A stretch of 64,000 bases of DNA from Loripinus fragilis (GCA_964019695.1 OZ026517.1:76363252-76427251); one strand, 5' to 3'; shown: positions 35,221-48,542, counted from the first letter of the stretch. Notes: a model not told the origin generated them from the sequence alone. A program made the numbers and translations.

Positions 35221-36175
35221 CCCCTGTCACACCAGGCCACATTTCCACTGCGTTGGCACGGAGTTGTTTAAATTTCCAGAGCGCCGTGACATTGCAAGAA
35301 AATCCTGATATTTTTCACAGGAAGGGCCTATCATGACGTCCTTACAGCACCCATACAGCAACCATGGCGTTGCTACAGAGCTCACATGGCGTTCTATCGC
35401 GTTCCTATGGGGTTCTCATTGGCGATTCTCTGAGCACTTACGAAGCTTTCACTGTGCTTTTCCGGCACTCACAATGCGTGTACTGCGCTTTCACAATGTC
35501 TGCACTGCACTGACGTTATGTTGAAGAGGCGTTGTAGGGATTTTCCTACCTTTACCCATTCTTTCTAAATGAACAAGATCTCCGTATCAAATTATCAGTG
35601 TAAAGCTTTACATGTTGCATTACTCTGAATATTTGCATCAAAATGTGAATTTAAACATTTGTAACTTTCCTATTTATTGCCTGATTTTCACGGAATGTTC
35701 ACCAAAATGGAGATAGGAAATATTATTTATCATTTTGGGAAGTTTTTGCTCAATTTTTAATTGGAAAAGGGCCAATAGTCAGCCCCAAATGGCATAGGAA
35801 AATCCCTGCAGTGACATCTCAAAGAACGCCGTACAATATCCGTGAAAACACCATGGATAACCAGGGCGTTTGCACAACGGCCCTTGTGCGCACTCGCGGA
35901 GGTCTTACTGCATTGTAGGAGACCTTACTGCGCGGCTATGGCGACTCCACTGCGCTCTTTTAGAACGCAGTGGCAACGCCGAGCCACAGCATCTGTTTTG
36001 AGGATGCTCAAAGTGCGCGCGGTCGGTTGGCATTCTATGCAATCCAAAAGCGTCCACTGGCAATGCAACGTTGCTGCGGAGATGCTTGTGATCATGCTGA
36101 TCACACCTTGGCGATCTGCATTTTCCTTGGATAATGTGGGATCGCCGTGAGAACTCTGCTTTGGTGTGACAGGGG
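35221..36175. mobile_element. GC-rich TIR element with CCCCTGTCACACCA ends
   Basis: TIRs CCCCTGTCACACCA and TGGTGTGACAGGGG bound 955 bases. The body is rich in CACTGCG and GCGTT motifs, unlike its AT-rich surroundings. It contains a second element at about 35530-35808. Similar ends are familiar from MITEs of aquatic animals by recollection; the superfamily is not assigned. Confidence 0.8.
35530..35808. mobile_element. Small AT-rich MITE nested in the GC-rich element
   Basis: TAGGGATTTTCCTA at the left is mirrored by TAGGAAAATCCCTG at the right. The enclosed 250 bases are AT-rich, in sharp contrast to the host element on both sides. Confidence 0.7.
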
Positions 36176-36235
36176 ATTAAGCTAATAAATTTTGTGTTTT
36201 AACAACAGAAGAATCTAGGGTGAAGCTTTGGCACC

Positions 36236-36620
36236 AGCAAAATGCATTTAAGCCCCTGGGTGGCATAGGTTGCTGTCTGTTCTAAGGTGGTGTTTCTATT
36301 GTTGTTGACCCATTGTTTTATTGTTGCTCTCATTGTGTGTGGGGTCTGTGTTTGTTCCTTGTTTTGGTATGCAATACTTTTTGTCCTTTCTAGTTTGGCA
36401 ATCATCTTGATAGGAAAGAGAGAGCTGGTTGCTTTACTTTGTTTCTGTTTTCCTGATGTCTTGTGACTGTTATTGTCCTGTGTGTCTTCATGGTGCCATG
36501 GGTTGGTCTCCAGTGTGTGATTCTGGTATTTCCTCATCATATTGACTTACTTTTTTAAAACTTGAAAAACAACAGGTAAGTATGACCAGGAAATGCCACA
36601 ATCAGAGATTAAAGACCAAT
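36236..36620. repeat. Fragment related to the long-TIR transposon at 56.6-61.9 kb
   Basis: Shares GGAAAGAGAGAGCTGGTTGC, TCATTGTGTGTGGGG-like and CAGTGTGTGATTCTGGTATT blocks with 60760-61010, in the same orientation. Its end folds back on itself through GACCAGGAAATGCCACAATC. Confidence 0.65.
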
Positions 36621-36799
36621 CCATGGCAGTGATATGCCTATAAATAATAATAAATTTGAAGTTTAACCCTTTGTATACTAATGGATTCTTCCTTCTGGTC
36701 TGATAAAATAAACTTGGGATAGTCCATTGCACATATCTACGGGTGTCAGGTTATAATTTTCAAAACAATATTGTATTTATTGTCTGAAGATCTTTTATA

Positions 36800-36940
36800 C
36801 CTTTAAAAACAGTTTAGACCTTGATGAAATGCAGAATTAAGCTGCATTTCATCAGGGTCTTCACTGTTTGCAAAAGTATTCGTCTAGGGGTTTTCCCCAA
36901 TACAGAGGGTTAATTTCCCAATACAGAGGGATAAATGGTT
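36800..36940. repeat. Hairpin MITE, second copy
   Basis: GACCTTGATGAAATGCAG and CTGCATTTCATCAGGGTC form a near-perfect stem; TTTTCCCCAATACAGAGGG follows. The copy at 53443-53570 shows the same parts in reverse. Confidence 0.65.
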
Positions 36941-37030
36941 ACTTAATGGTCTTTAAATAATCCAAGAAAAAGCTTTTATAGCCTGAATAATTTGGAAAAT
37001 TGAGGCTGACTTTCTCAAGATACTAAACAA

Positions 37031-40000
37031 ATAGCCCAATGGGCAACGATCGCTCACCCTGGAGCCAGCATAATGTTTGGAGATTCCATAATTTATGGTG
37101 CTCAAAGGCAGGTAACACTAAGCTTGAAACAGTGCCCAGGAATTAATTCAAAAACATAAGTAACATTATGCCAGTTCTGGTTATCTGCAAGTATTAAAAG
37201 GATCTGAAGAAAAATGTTGAAAGTATATTTTCAGATGCTCAAGGGCAGCTAACTACGTAGTCAGTGATGGGATCTGACTGATCTATACTTTAATGTATGT
37301 CCTAATAACCTACAAGGATGAAAAAAATCAAATGAAAAATAAAAGTGGTAGAGTGGTCACAACATTATACAGCTATATTTTAGATGCTCAAGGGCATCTA
37401 ACTGTAGTTGGTGGTCAGGTGTGGCGAGAAATCAAACTCATCCAAGCTTTTATGGATGTAACCTGCAAGAATGAGGAAGATCCATTCAAAAATGAAGGTG
37501 CTACAGTGCCAATTGTAAGTCTATGCAGATTTTTTATGACGCTCAAGGGCTGTTAACTCCAGTCTGAGGCTGGTTCTACTTGACATTAAAAACTCATCCA
37601 AGCTTTTATGGTTGTCCTTGTTACCTGCAAGAATGAAGATCCAATCAAAAACGAAGGCACTAGAGTGGTCACAACATTATTCATCAATTTTTAAGATGCT
37701 CAAGGGGAGCTTACTCCATAATAGGTGATGGAATCATGACAAAATTCAAACTCTTTTATAGTTGTCCTTCATATCTGCAAGAATGAAGAAGATCCATTCA
37801 AAATTGAAAGCACTAGAGTGGTCACAACATTTCTCCCATTATAAGTCTATGGGGATTTTCAAGACGCTCAAGGGCAGCTAACTCCACAGTCCAAGGTCCG
37901 ATCTGGCCAAATTTTGAACCCATCCGAGATTTTATGGGCGTACTTGTTGCCTGCAAGAATGAAGAAGATCCAATCAAAAAGGAAGGCGCTAGAGTGGTCA
38001 CAACATTATTCATTGATTTTTCAGATGCTCAAGGGCAGCTAACTCCGAAGTCAGGGATGGAATCTTGCCGAAATTCAAACTCATCCAAGCTGTTATGGTT
38101 GGTCTTGTTACCTGCAAGAATGAAGAATATCCACACTAGAGTGGTCACAACATCCTCCCATTATAAGTCTATTGGGACTTTTCAGATGCTCAAGGGCAGC
38201 TAATTCCACTGTCCAGGGTCCGATCTAGCCGAATTTCGAACCCATCAGAGATATTATGGTTGTCCTCATTTCCTGCAAGAATAAAGAAACGAGTAGCACA
38301 ATGGGCAATGATCGCTCACCTGGGGGCCAAAATAATGTTTGGAGAGATATTAATTTGTGATGCTCAAAGGCAGGTAACTCTGAACTTCAAACAGTGACCA
38401 GAAACTAATTCAAAAACATACGATATTATGCCAGTCCTGGTTATATGCAAGTATTAAAAAGATCTGAATAAAAATGGTGAAAGTGTATTTTCAGATACTC
38501 AAGTGCAGCTAACTCTGTATTCAGTGATGGGATCTGACCAATCCATACTTTAATGTATGTCCTGATAACCTAAAAGGATTAAAAATCAAATGAAAAATGA
38601 AGGCGCTAGAGTGGTCACATTATACAGCTATATTTTAGACGCTCAAATGCAGCTAACTCTGTAATTGGTGGTTGGGTGTGGCATACACTCTAACTCATTC
38701 AAGTTTTTATGGATGTCCTTGATACCTGCAAAACTGAGGAAGATCCATTCAAAAATGAAGGTGTTAGAGTGGTCATAAAAAGATCTCCCATTGTATGTTT
38801 ATGTAGATTTTTTATGAAGCTTAAGGGCAGTTAAATCAACAGTCTGAGGTTGGTTCTACTTAAGGTTGAAACTCATCTAAGTTTTAATGGTTGCCCTTGT
38901 AACCTGAAAGAATGAAGAAGATAAAATCAAAAGTGAGGGCACTGAGCAGTCACAACATTATCCATCAGTTTTTAAGATGATCAAGGGGAGCTTACTCCAT
39001 AAAAGGTGATGGGATCTTGACAAAATTCAAACTCATCCAAGCTTTAATAGTTGTCCTTCTTGTTTGCGAGAAAAAAGAAGACCCATTCAAAATTGAAAGC
39101 ACTAGAGTAGTCACAACATTTCTCCCATTATCAGTCTATGGAGATTTTCCAGACGCTCAAGGGCAGCTAATTCCACAGTCCAAGTTCCCATCAGGCCAAA
39201 TTTCAAACCCATCAGAGAATTAATGGGTGTCCATGTTGCCTGCAAGAACGAAGAAGATCCAATCAAAAGTGAAGGCTCTGGAGTGGTAGCAACATTTCTC
39301 CCATTATAAGTCTATGGGGATTTTTCAAGATGCTCAAGAGCAGCTAACTCATAAGTCCCTAGTCAGATCCTGCTGAATTTCAAACTCATCCAAGCTTTTA
39401 TGGTTGTCCTTGTTACATGAAAGAATGAAGAAGATCAAATAAAAAATGTAGACACTAGAGTGGTCACAACATTATCTATCAATTTATAAGATGCTCAAGG
39501 GGAGCTTACTCTATAATAGGTGATGGGATCTTGACGAAATTCAATCTCATCCAAGCTAATTAATAGTTGCCCTTCTTGTCTGCAAGAATGAAGAAGATCC
39601 ATTCAAAATTGAAAGCACTAGAGTGGTCACAACATTTCTCCCATTATAAGTCTATAGGGATTTTTCCAAATGCTCAAGGGCATGTAACTCATAAGTCCCT
39701 GGTCGGATCCTGCCAGATTTTGAACCCATCCGAGATATTATGGGTTTCCTTGTTGCCTGCAAAAATGAAGAAGATTCGATCAAAAATGAGTGGTCACAAC
39801 ATTATTCATTGATTTTTCAGATGCTCAAGGGCAGATAACTCCGAAGTCAGAGATGGAATCTTGCCGAAATTCAAACCCATCCAAGCTTTTATGAATGACC
39901 TTGTTACCTGCAAGAATGAAGAAGATCCATTGGAAAATGAAGGCACTAGAGTGGTCACAACGTTTCTCCCATTATAAGTCTATGGGGATTTTTTCAAACG

Positions 40001-42360
40001 CTCAAGGGCAGCTAACTCATAAGTCCTAAGTCAGATACGGCCAAATTTTGAAACCCATCCAAGATTTTATGGTTGTCCTCGCTACATGTATGAATAAAGA
40101 AGATCCAATAAACAAGTAGCCCAATGGGCAACGATCGCTTACCATGGAGCCAGCATAATGTTTGGAGACACCATAATTTACGATGCTCAAAGGCAGATAA
40201 CTCTGAACTTGAAACAATGACCAGAAATTAATTCAAAAACATAAGATATTATGCCTGTTCTAGTTATCTGCAAGTATTAAAAAGATCTGAATAGTGAAAG
40301 TGTAGTTTTCAGATACTCAAGGGCAGCTAACTCCCTAGTCAGTTATGGGACCTGATCGAAATTCAAACTCATCCATACTTTTATGTATGTCCTGGTAACC
40401 TACAGGGATGAAGAAAATCAAATGAAAAATGAAGGTGCTAGAGTGGTCACAACATTTTATAGTTATATTTTAGATGCTCAAGGGCAGCTAACTCTGTAGC
40501 TGGTGGATGGGTGTGGCGGAAAATCAAACGGAAGATCCATTCAAAAATGAAGGTGCTAGAGTGGTCACAACAGATCTCCCATTGTAAGTCTATGCAGATT
40601 TTTTATGATGCTCAAGGGAAGTTAACTCCACAGTCTAAAGTTGGTTCTACTTTAAATTAAACTCATCCAACCTTTTATGGTTGTCCTTGTTACCTGAAAG
40701 AATGACAAAGATCCAATAAAAAATGAAGGCGCTAGAGTGGTCACAGCATTATCAATCAATTTTTAAGGTGCTCAAGGGCAGCTAACTCCATAATAGGTGA
40801 TGGGATCTTGACTGAATTCAAACTCATCCAAGCTTTTATAGTTGTCCTTCTTATCTGCAAGAATGAATATGATCTATTATAAAATGAAAGCACTAGAGTG
40901 GTCACAACAATTCTCCCATTATAAGTCTATGGGGATTTTTTAAGACGCTCAAGGGCAGCTATCTCCTCAGTCACAGGTCTGATCTGGTTAAATTTTGAAC
41001 CCATCTAAGCATTTATAGTTGACCTTGTTACCTGCAAGAATAAAGAAGATCCAACTAAAAATGAAGGCGCTAGAGTGGTCACAACATTATCCATCAATTT
41101 TTAAGATGATCAAGGAGAGCTTACTCCATAATAGGTGATGGGATCTTGACGAAATTCAAACTCATTCAAGCTTTTAATAGTTGTCCTTCTTATCTGCAAG
41201 AATAAAGAAGATCCATTCAAAATTGAAAGCACTAGAGTGGTCACAACTTTCTCCCATTATTAGTCTATGGGGATTTTTCCAGATGCTCAAGGGCAGCTAA
41301 CTCATAAGTCCTTGGTCGGATCCTGCAGAATTTCAAACTCATCCAATCTTTTATGAGTGTCCTTGTTAGATGAAAGAATAAAGAAGATCCAATCAAAAAT
41401 GTAGACGCTAGAGTGGTCACAGCATTATCCATTAATTTTTTAGATGCTCAAGGGGAGCTAACTCCAAAATAGGTGATGGGATCTTGATGAAATTCAAACT
41501 CATCCAAGCTTTAATAGTTGTTTTTATTGTCTGCAAGAATGAAGAAGATCCATTCAAAATTGAAAGCACTAGAGTGGTCACAACATTTCTCCAATTATAA
41601 GTCTAAGGGGATTTTTCCAAACGCTCAAGGGCAGGTAACTCATAAGTCCCAGGTCGGATCCTGCTGAATTTCAAACCCATCCGGGAATATTATGGGTTAA
41701 CTTGTTGCCTGTAAGAATGAAGCAGATCCAATCAAAAATGAAGGAGCTAGAGTGGTCACAACATTACTCATTAACTTTTCTGACGCTCAAGGGCAGCTAA
41801 CTCCGAAGTCAGTGATGGAATCTTGACGAAATTCAAACTCATCCTAGCTTTTATGGTTGGTCTTGTTATCTGCAAGAATGAAGAAGATCCATCCAAAAAT
41901 GAAGGCACTAGAGTGGTCACAACATTTCTCCTATTTAAGTCTACATAAGTATATGGGGATTTTTGCAGATGCTCGAGGGCAGCTAACTCTTAAGTCCCTG
42001 GTCTGATCCTTCAGAATTTGGAACCCATTCGAGATTTTATGGTTGTACTTGTTACCTGCAAGAATAAAGAAGAACAAATCAAAAATCAAGGAGCTAGAGT
42101 GGTCACAAGATTTTCCCCATTATAACCCTATGGGAGCTATCTGTTGCCATGGAAACCAGACTTCTGATCCGATCTTACCCAAAACCTAATGCAATCTATC
42201 CCCCACCTTAATGATGCTTCTGATAAAATTTGATTATGATTGGCCAGCTGGTTTCAGAGATATTCATGTTTGAAAGTGTGGACGGACGGACGGACGCACG
42301 GACGCTGGCTCGAGTCCCATACTATAAGCTCACCCTTAGCCTTCGGCTCTGGTGAGCTAA
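37031..42360 (-). mobile_element. Family C minisatellite element with three 3'-like termini
   Basis: About 5.3 kb of 150-180-bp units (GAAGAAGATCCATTCAAAA, GCACTAGAGTGGTCACAACA, CTATGGGGATTTTC, GATGCTCAAGGGCAGCTAAC). On the minus strand the 5' end near 42358 is AGCTCACCAGAGCCGAAGGC, followed by CGTCCGTCCGTCC. The 3'-like terminus (GAGCGATCGTTGCCCATTGG) is found at 37031, again near 38294 and again near 40110, each time directly abutting array units. No protein-coding sequence is seen. Confidence 0.75.
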
Positions 42361-42885
42361 AAATGAAGGAGCTAGAGTGGTCACAAGGTTTTACCAATTA
42401 TAACCCTATGGGAGCTATCTGTTGCCATGGAAACCAGAGTTCTGATCCGATCTAGCCGAAAACCTAATGCAGTCAATCCCCCACCCTAATGATGGTCCAG
42501 ATGAAATTTGATAATGATCGGCCAGTTGGTCTCAGAGATATTCATGTTTGAAAGTATGGACGCTTGGACGTACACCCAATATTGAATATGGGGCCAGTTT
42601 ATAAAGGGCCATTAATAAGGGGCCAAGTGTCCAAAATAAGGGGCCAGTTTAGCTCCGAACTGGCCTGTTAATATCAGACTGACAAATTACTACGGGCCAT
42701 TTCCAGTTTGGACGTCCATCACCATAGACATAAAATGGCCCTTTTTTAGAAGTTTATTTTATTACCTCCCCTGAGGTCCCCTGAATCATTTGAGGCAACT
42801 TACAGAGGGCCATGGCCCCTTGTTAAGAAATGGCCCCTTGTCTATCTCCAGACAACTTCGGCTCTGATGAGCTAAAAAGTCAATA
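42361..42885 (-). repeat. Second, shortened family C 5' region with GGGGCCA insert
   Basis: The sequence 42361-42565 repeats 42085-42290. It is interrupted by a GGGGCCA-rich segment at about 42575-42855 whose ends are mutually inverted (AAGGGGCCA and TGGCCCCTT), and then ends with CTTCGGCTCTGATGAGCTAA, a family C 5' terminus. Confidence 0.6.
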
Positions 42886-43254
42886 AGCAATGCTTATTAG
42901 ATACCCCCCGCACAGTAAGGAAAAGCGAAAAGCTTACGTTGTGGCAAGTGATAGTTCAAACCAGCAGACCTTAGTTTTGAAAACAAGAGTTCAGTAGAAT
43001 CTGTGCAAATGATCTTAAAGCTTGCACATGAAGTTATTCACACCTGAAAGTTCTATATATCAAAGTTTATATCAGAAAAATAGTCTAAGATCTCATAGCA
43101 GTCATTTTGTCAAAAAATATTTTTTCTGAACCAAACTCCTTCATGCATATGTTCAATGTGTCTACATTGTATAGGAAAAGTATCAAATTGTTCCATCAAA
43201 AGCAGTGGTAGGAGTTGATCGGCCCATGTATGGACTATGATAGCATAAGCATAA

Positions 43255-45608
43255 CAGCCAAAACGAGTTAAGTTCACCAATTCGGTCTTTTTTGTGTCCC
43301 ATCCACATTTTAGCATGTAAACAATGTATTTTCTAACGCTTTAATGGTTTACAAGTTTAGTTTAGGTCTTAACGATCAAGTAAAAGAAAAGCAATGGAAA
43401 TGGTCAATAGTCATTCCTTACAACCTTTATCAACAGCAAGTGCCCCCAAAATTGCCAAAAAATGCTATCCCATCGCCATAGAATGTAATTTTAAGAATGT
43501 ATTATACTCAAATGGTTGTTTTTATAAGCAATTTTCAACTTTATTTTATTGACGCACATGTATACCTTTCATTTAATGTCCCTCATTTGATTGAAAAGTG
43601 AAAAACAATTTTTTTGCTGTACTGATACTTAATGTCCCACAATCTAATGTGAATTACGTTACCAAATTAACCATCTCACAAATTACAAACCATTCATGTT
43701 AAGCTAACACCAAACATCTCTATGTCAAGAGGATCATTATGTGCATAGACAAAAGAAACGAATTTGGGGAAACATTTGTTTATTTTTCGCAGATGTAAAG
43801 ATATCGAAGGTTGTCTAAAAAATCTGCAGTTTTGTGAATTACGTTACCCTATGTGTATTATTTATATAAGAAGAGGTACAAATATTGCAATTGAAGCCAG
43901 TGTAAGAAAAAAGTAAGTGGAAACATAGATTTGTGAATTACGTTACTGTGAATTACGTTACTGCAATTTTACTAAAATCCAAATACCTTTCTAAATGCAT
44001 ACACTAGCTGAAACAAAATGTTCCTTTTTAAATCAAAGCAAATCTGTCCCAGTTAATAAATATCAATTTAAACCATATCATAGTTGTCATTTTACTTTTA
44101 CAAGGATTTACCTATATGCTCTGGGTACATCAACTCCCCTGTTCATGTAACTTACAAAGATACTCATTATATCAGCACATTATATGCAAAGTAATTTGTT
44201 TGAAAAACAAAATGGAATAGTGTAAATCTCTAAGGGATTGTGCGTATGGTTTTTGAAATGAGCTGGATTAAACAAAGGTAACGTAATTCACAAGTAGGCA
44301 ACGTAATTCACATTCTACAAAAAGCACAGATTAGTCCAATGAAACGGTCAATGGCAACAAATAGGGGGTGATTATAAGTTTCTGACTTGTTTTTCAATTG
44401 TTATTTTTTCTTTTTCAAACCATTTTATCTAGTTACTGCTACCACCGGAGATTTATTGGTAAGTTTATGTGTATAATTTGAAATTGGCACGCTGGCTTTT
44501 GCATCCTGGTCCATTCCAGTTGATATCAGTTACCTCAAATGTTCTCATGACTTACTTTGCTGATAACATCTATGGTTTATATGATAGATAAAATAGTTAA
44601 CTTGATTTTATAACTTCTGATCTTCAATTGAATTAAGCAAATTGGCTGTGTGAATTACGTTACCATGAACATGTTGCCATTTTTCTGAGAAGGGCGTATC
44701 GTTGTGAATGATGCAAACTTTGCTTTTTTTGTAATATATGTACATGAGAAGGCATTTATTGAAGTTATAATATTATATTTATTCTGCATTTTCTTAGTTT
44801 GTAGTGAGCCACAAGAAGTTTTCAAATATATGGAATATTTTAAATCATTTTTCTATATTCATATTTTAAAGTGTTATTCAAACAAGATTATTGAAACTAG
44901 ATGCAACAGCTTACTTCCAATGTGCAAAGGATGATGTAAAAAGTGTTAAGCAATGCACTAGAACTTGATATTTTGCAGAAAAATATATGTTTCTACGCAG
45001 GAAATAAGAACAGAGTGTAAGGTATGTGAATTACGTTACCGACCTACTGGCACAATGTTCTTTATACAAGAATACAATCTATTATTTCCAATACCAAAAA
45101 AAGAACGTATTTTTTAATATTCATCATCTACTTTTTCAAAACCAATACTTTTTTCCTGGTCAACTCTTCAAATTTGATGGACAAAATTAAAACAATAATT
45201 GTAATCATAGAATTACAGTTGAATTCCACTGTCAGTTCATAACAAGCCTGCTGAGACCATGCTGAGAAGCAAAAACATGATATAAATTCTACATAGTAGG
45301 CTTATTTGATCAACAAGAGACCCAAGTAGAAGTGCATGCTATAAAAGCTCTTACATATTTCAGTCTTGTAAGAAATTTGGTATGTACAAGTATACTTCAT
45401 CACAGTAACGTAATTCACATTCAAATTCAGTGGTGCTCTTTGTGAGGCTGAATGAATAGAAAGTTTTGGATGTGCACTTTTTTTAGACATCATTATCTAA
45501 TTGACCTATACCAATAAGTAAAAAAATGACATAAAAATGAAAATCTAAGCCAAAAAAATTGTGGGACAAAAATTGGCTGCAATTGGTGAACTTAACTCAT
45601 TTTGGCTG
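43255..45608. mobile_element. 2.35-kb TIR element with nine GTGAATTACGTTAC motifs
   Basis: TIRs begin CAGCCAAAACGAGTTAAGTT at 43255 and end with its near complement at 45608; matching continues for about 50 bases through TTTTTGTSTCCCA. Both ends abut ATAA, a possible 4-base target duplication. Inside, GTGAATTACGTTAC occurs at 43649, 43834, 43933, 43948, 44650 and 45026 in + orientation and at 44278, 44298 (one mismatch) and 45405 in - orientation. No transposase frame is recognisable; the frame at 44704-44934 has no known domain. Confidence 0.75.
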
Positions 45609-45865
45609 ATAAACCCCTATATAAAAAGCCATTCAGAACTACAAAGGGAAATAACTCTAATTGAAATGACCCCTAGCCCTTACTTTTTTGTTTAAAGTAT
45701 TTGTCTTGTATATATGAACATGTTTGCAAATTTTGATGAAATTCCAGCGATGACTCTTCAAGAAATTAAGGAAACAAAACGTTACGGACGGAAGCACACA
45801 CGTAAGGACAACATGAAAACAGCATACCCACCACAAACAAAGTTTGCAGGGGGTATAATCATAAT

Positions 45866-46543
45866 TTGAACAAATTCAATAGGCCCCACATCCCTAATGC
45901 TTCATACCAAGTCCCAAGGTCATGGGACTTCTGGTTCTCGAGAAGATTTTTAAAGGGTTTTTACCATATATGGGCATGTCGGCCATTTAGGTCGTGTGAC
46001 CAGAAGAATTTGTATACATTCATGATAACTTGTCATAAGGAGTCTGCATATGAAAATTCAGGTCAATAGGCCATTGTCACATTAGATTTAACATATCAAG
46101 TAAGAATAATGCCTTTGACTTCAACAGTTTTCAAAAGAACAACTTTTCAAAAAAATTCCCATTTAAATGCATTAGCAAGCAAATTTGACCTTGACGTAAA
46201 GTAAGTCAAGGTCAACCTAGGATCATGATTTGAACAAACTTGGTAGGCCCCACATCCCGAATGCTACATGCCAAGTCCCAAGTTCATCTACCTTCTGGTT
46301 CTGGAGAAGAAGATTTTTAAAGGGTTTTAACCATATATGGGCATGGCGGCCATCTATGCCATGTGACCAGGACCATTTGAAGAAACTTCGTTCCCGCATC
46401 CTAAGGAGTCTCCATATGAAATTTGAGTTTAATTGGCCTAGTGGTTTTAGAGCAGAAAATGTTTGAAAATGTTGACGGACGGACACCGGAATGACTGGTA
46501 TACTATTTAGAACACCCATGAGCCTTCGGCTCAGGTGAGCTAA
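45866..46543 (-). mobile_element. Family A element, minus orientation, 3'-truncated
   Basis: The 5' hairpin (AGCTCACCTGAGCCGAAGGC on the minus strand) ends near 46543, with CCGTCCGTCAA after it. About two internal units remain and the 3' hairpin is missing. Frames on either strand here are repeat-derived. Confidence 0.75.
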
Positions 46544-47125
46544 TAACACATAACCGGAATTGATGTGAGTGGTCTCTTTGATCTTAAAAAGAATCATGCT
46601 GTCTTTGACTTTGACGTTAGCTGATATCATTACCAGATGGTTTGTGAATTGACAGGTCCGACAATATGTCTTACAAATGCGAATTCATACTGTTTGAAAC
46701 TCTGACATGGGGGGAGACAGAGGAGGGGGGGGGGGGGGGTAGTGGGGGCAGGGTGTCCCGACTTCCACTGGAAAATCACAAGTTGTCATTTGTTTCCTAG
46801 AAGAAAAACTGGTACGAACCACCCTCAAGAAGCAATTTGACCCCCTCCTCCCTACCTGTTGAAATTGTCTGGATCCGCGCACGCATGTCTGATGGGTGGA
46901 ATTTTATTTTTAGTTTATGAATGTAGCAGGTTGAGCTATCATACTTTCTAGAGCTAATAACCTTATAGTCACTGATCTTTGTTTGTTTGCATGCAACAAA
47001 GTCGAGTTTCTTGCAACAAGGTACATACGAATTGGGATAATTAAAGCAAACTCTGATAAGACGTTACAATCACCTCAAGGTCTTTCCTGTTCAAATGTCA
47101 AATTGTGTGGAATTTAGTTTTAAAA
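46544..47125. other. Unassigned, with G-rich tract
   Basis: A tract of GGGGGAG and poly-G lies at 46708-46755. No gene is seen. Confidence 0.4.
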
Positions 47126-47129
47126 TATA

Positions 47130-48542
47130 GCAAGAAGTGAGCAAAGCTCACATACCCCGGGCATTAGCCATCAGAGGTTGTAACACTTTCAGGGAAAAGA
47201 TAAAATTGTCAAAGATTTCATAATCCTAAATCAAGTAGTTTCTGAGAAAACTTTGAGGAAAATCTATATGTGTTTTATAAGAGTGACAGAAGCAAAAAAT
47301 GAAAATTTGAAAAAAGAAAACAAAATGAGGATTAGCACCTTAATTTTTATTTACACAATACACTTTGCCTACCTGAAAGTGTACATAAAATTTCATAATC
47401 CTAAATCAAGTAGTTGCTGAGAAAACTCTGACAAAAAACGTCCATATGTGTAATATAGGAGTGACAGAAGGAAAAATTGAAAAAGAAGGCAAAATAAGCT
47501 TTAGCATCTCTATTCTCATTTACACAATACACTTAGCCTAACTGAAGGTGTACACAAAATTTGGAAACACTGGCTCTAATAGGAACCGAGAAATCTGTGA
47601 CAGAAATTTTCATTGGAGAGAAAGAAAAATGAATAAATAAAGGGACTGATATGCAATATGTGGCTGTTCTTTTGTTACACAATACAACTAATCACTATCA
47701 AGCTTATACCATATTTCAGAATCCTAACTCAAGTAGTTGCTGAGAAATCTTTGACAGAAAAAAATGTCTTTATGTGTTATATAAGAGTGAAAGAAGGAAA
47801 AAATGGAAAATTGAAAAAAGAAGACAAAATGAGGATTAGCATCTTAATTTCTATTTACACAGTACCCTTTGCCTTCCTGAAGGTGTACACAAAATTTGAA
47901 AACACTTGCTCAAATAGGAGCTAAGAAATCTGTGACAGAAATTTCCATTGGATAGAAAGAAAAAAAGAACAAATAAAGGGACTGATAAGCAATATGTGGC
48001 TTTTCTTTTGTTACACAATACAACTAATCACTATCAAGCTTTGTACCAAATTTCAGAATCATAACTCAAGTGGTTGCGGAGAAATCTTTGACAAAAAAAA
48101 AATGTCCATATGTATTATATAAGAGAGAAAGAAGGAAAAATGAAAATTTGAAAAAAGAAGGCAAAATGAGGATAAACATCTTAATTTCCAATTACACAGT
48201 ACACTTTGCCTTCCTGGAGATGTACACAAAATTTGAAAACACTGGCTCCAATAGGAGCTGAGAAATCTGTGACAGAAATTTTCATTGGAGAGAAACAAAA
48301 ATGAACAAATAAAGGGACCGATAAGCAATATGTGGCTGTTCTTTTGTTACACAATACAACTCATCACTATCAAGCTTTGTACCAAATTTCAGAATCCTAA
48401 CCCAAGTAGTTGCTGAGAAATCTTTGACGGAAAAAAAAGTTTACAAACAGACAGACAAAAGGCAAAAACTATATACCCCCTATATACTTCGTACTGGGGG
48501 TATAAAAACTATATACCCCCTATATACTTCGTACCAGGGGTA
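47130..48542 (+). repeat. 336-bp tandem array with a duplicated terminus
   Basis: Units repeat at 47669, 48005 and 48341 (exactly 336 bases apart) at CTTTTGTTACACAATACAAC, with an older partial unit before them. The array begins near GTGAGCAAAGCTCAC and ends with two adjacent copies of AAAACTATATACCCCCTATA...CTTCGTAC (from about 48464 and 48503). No coding potential survives alignment across units. Confidence 0.8.

Noticed and set aside
46223..46630. 135-codon frame on the minus strand
   Set aside because: It lies across a family A element; the similar frames at 21418, 45866 and 50166 show it is repeat-derived.
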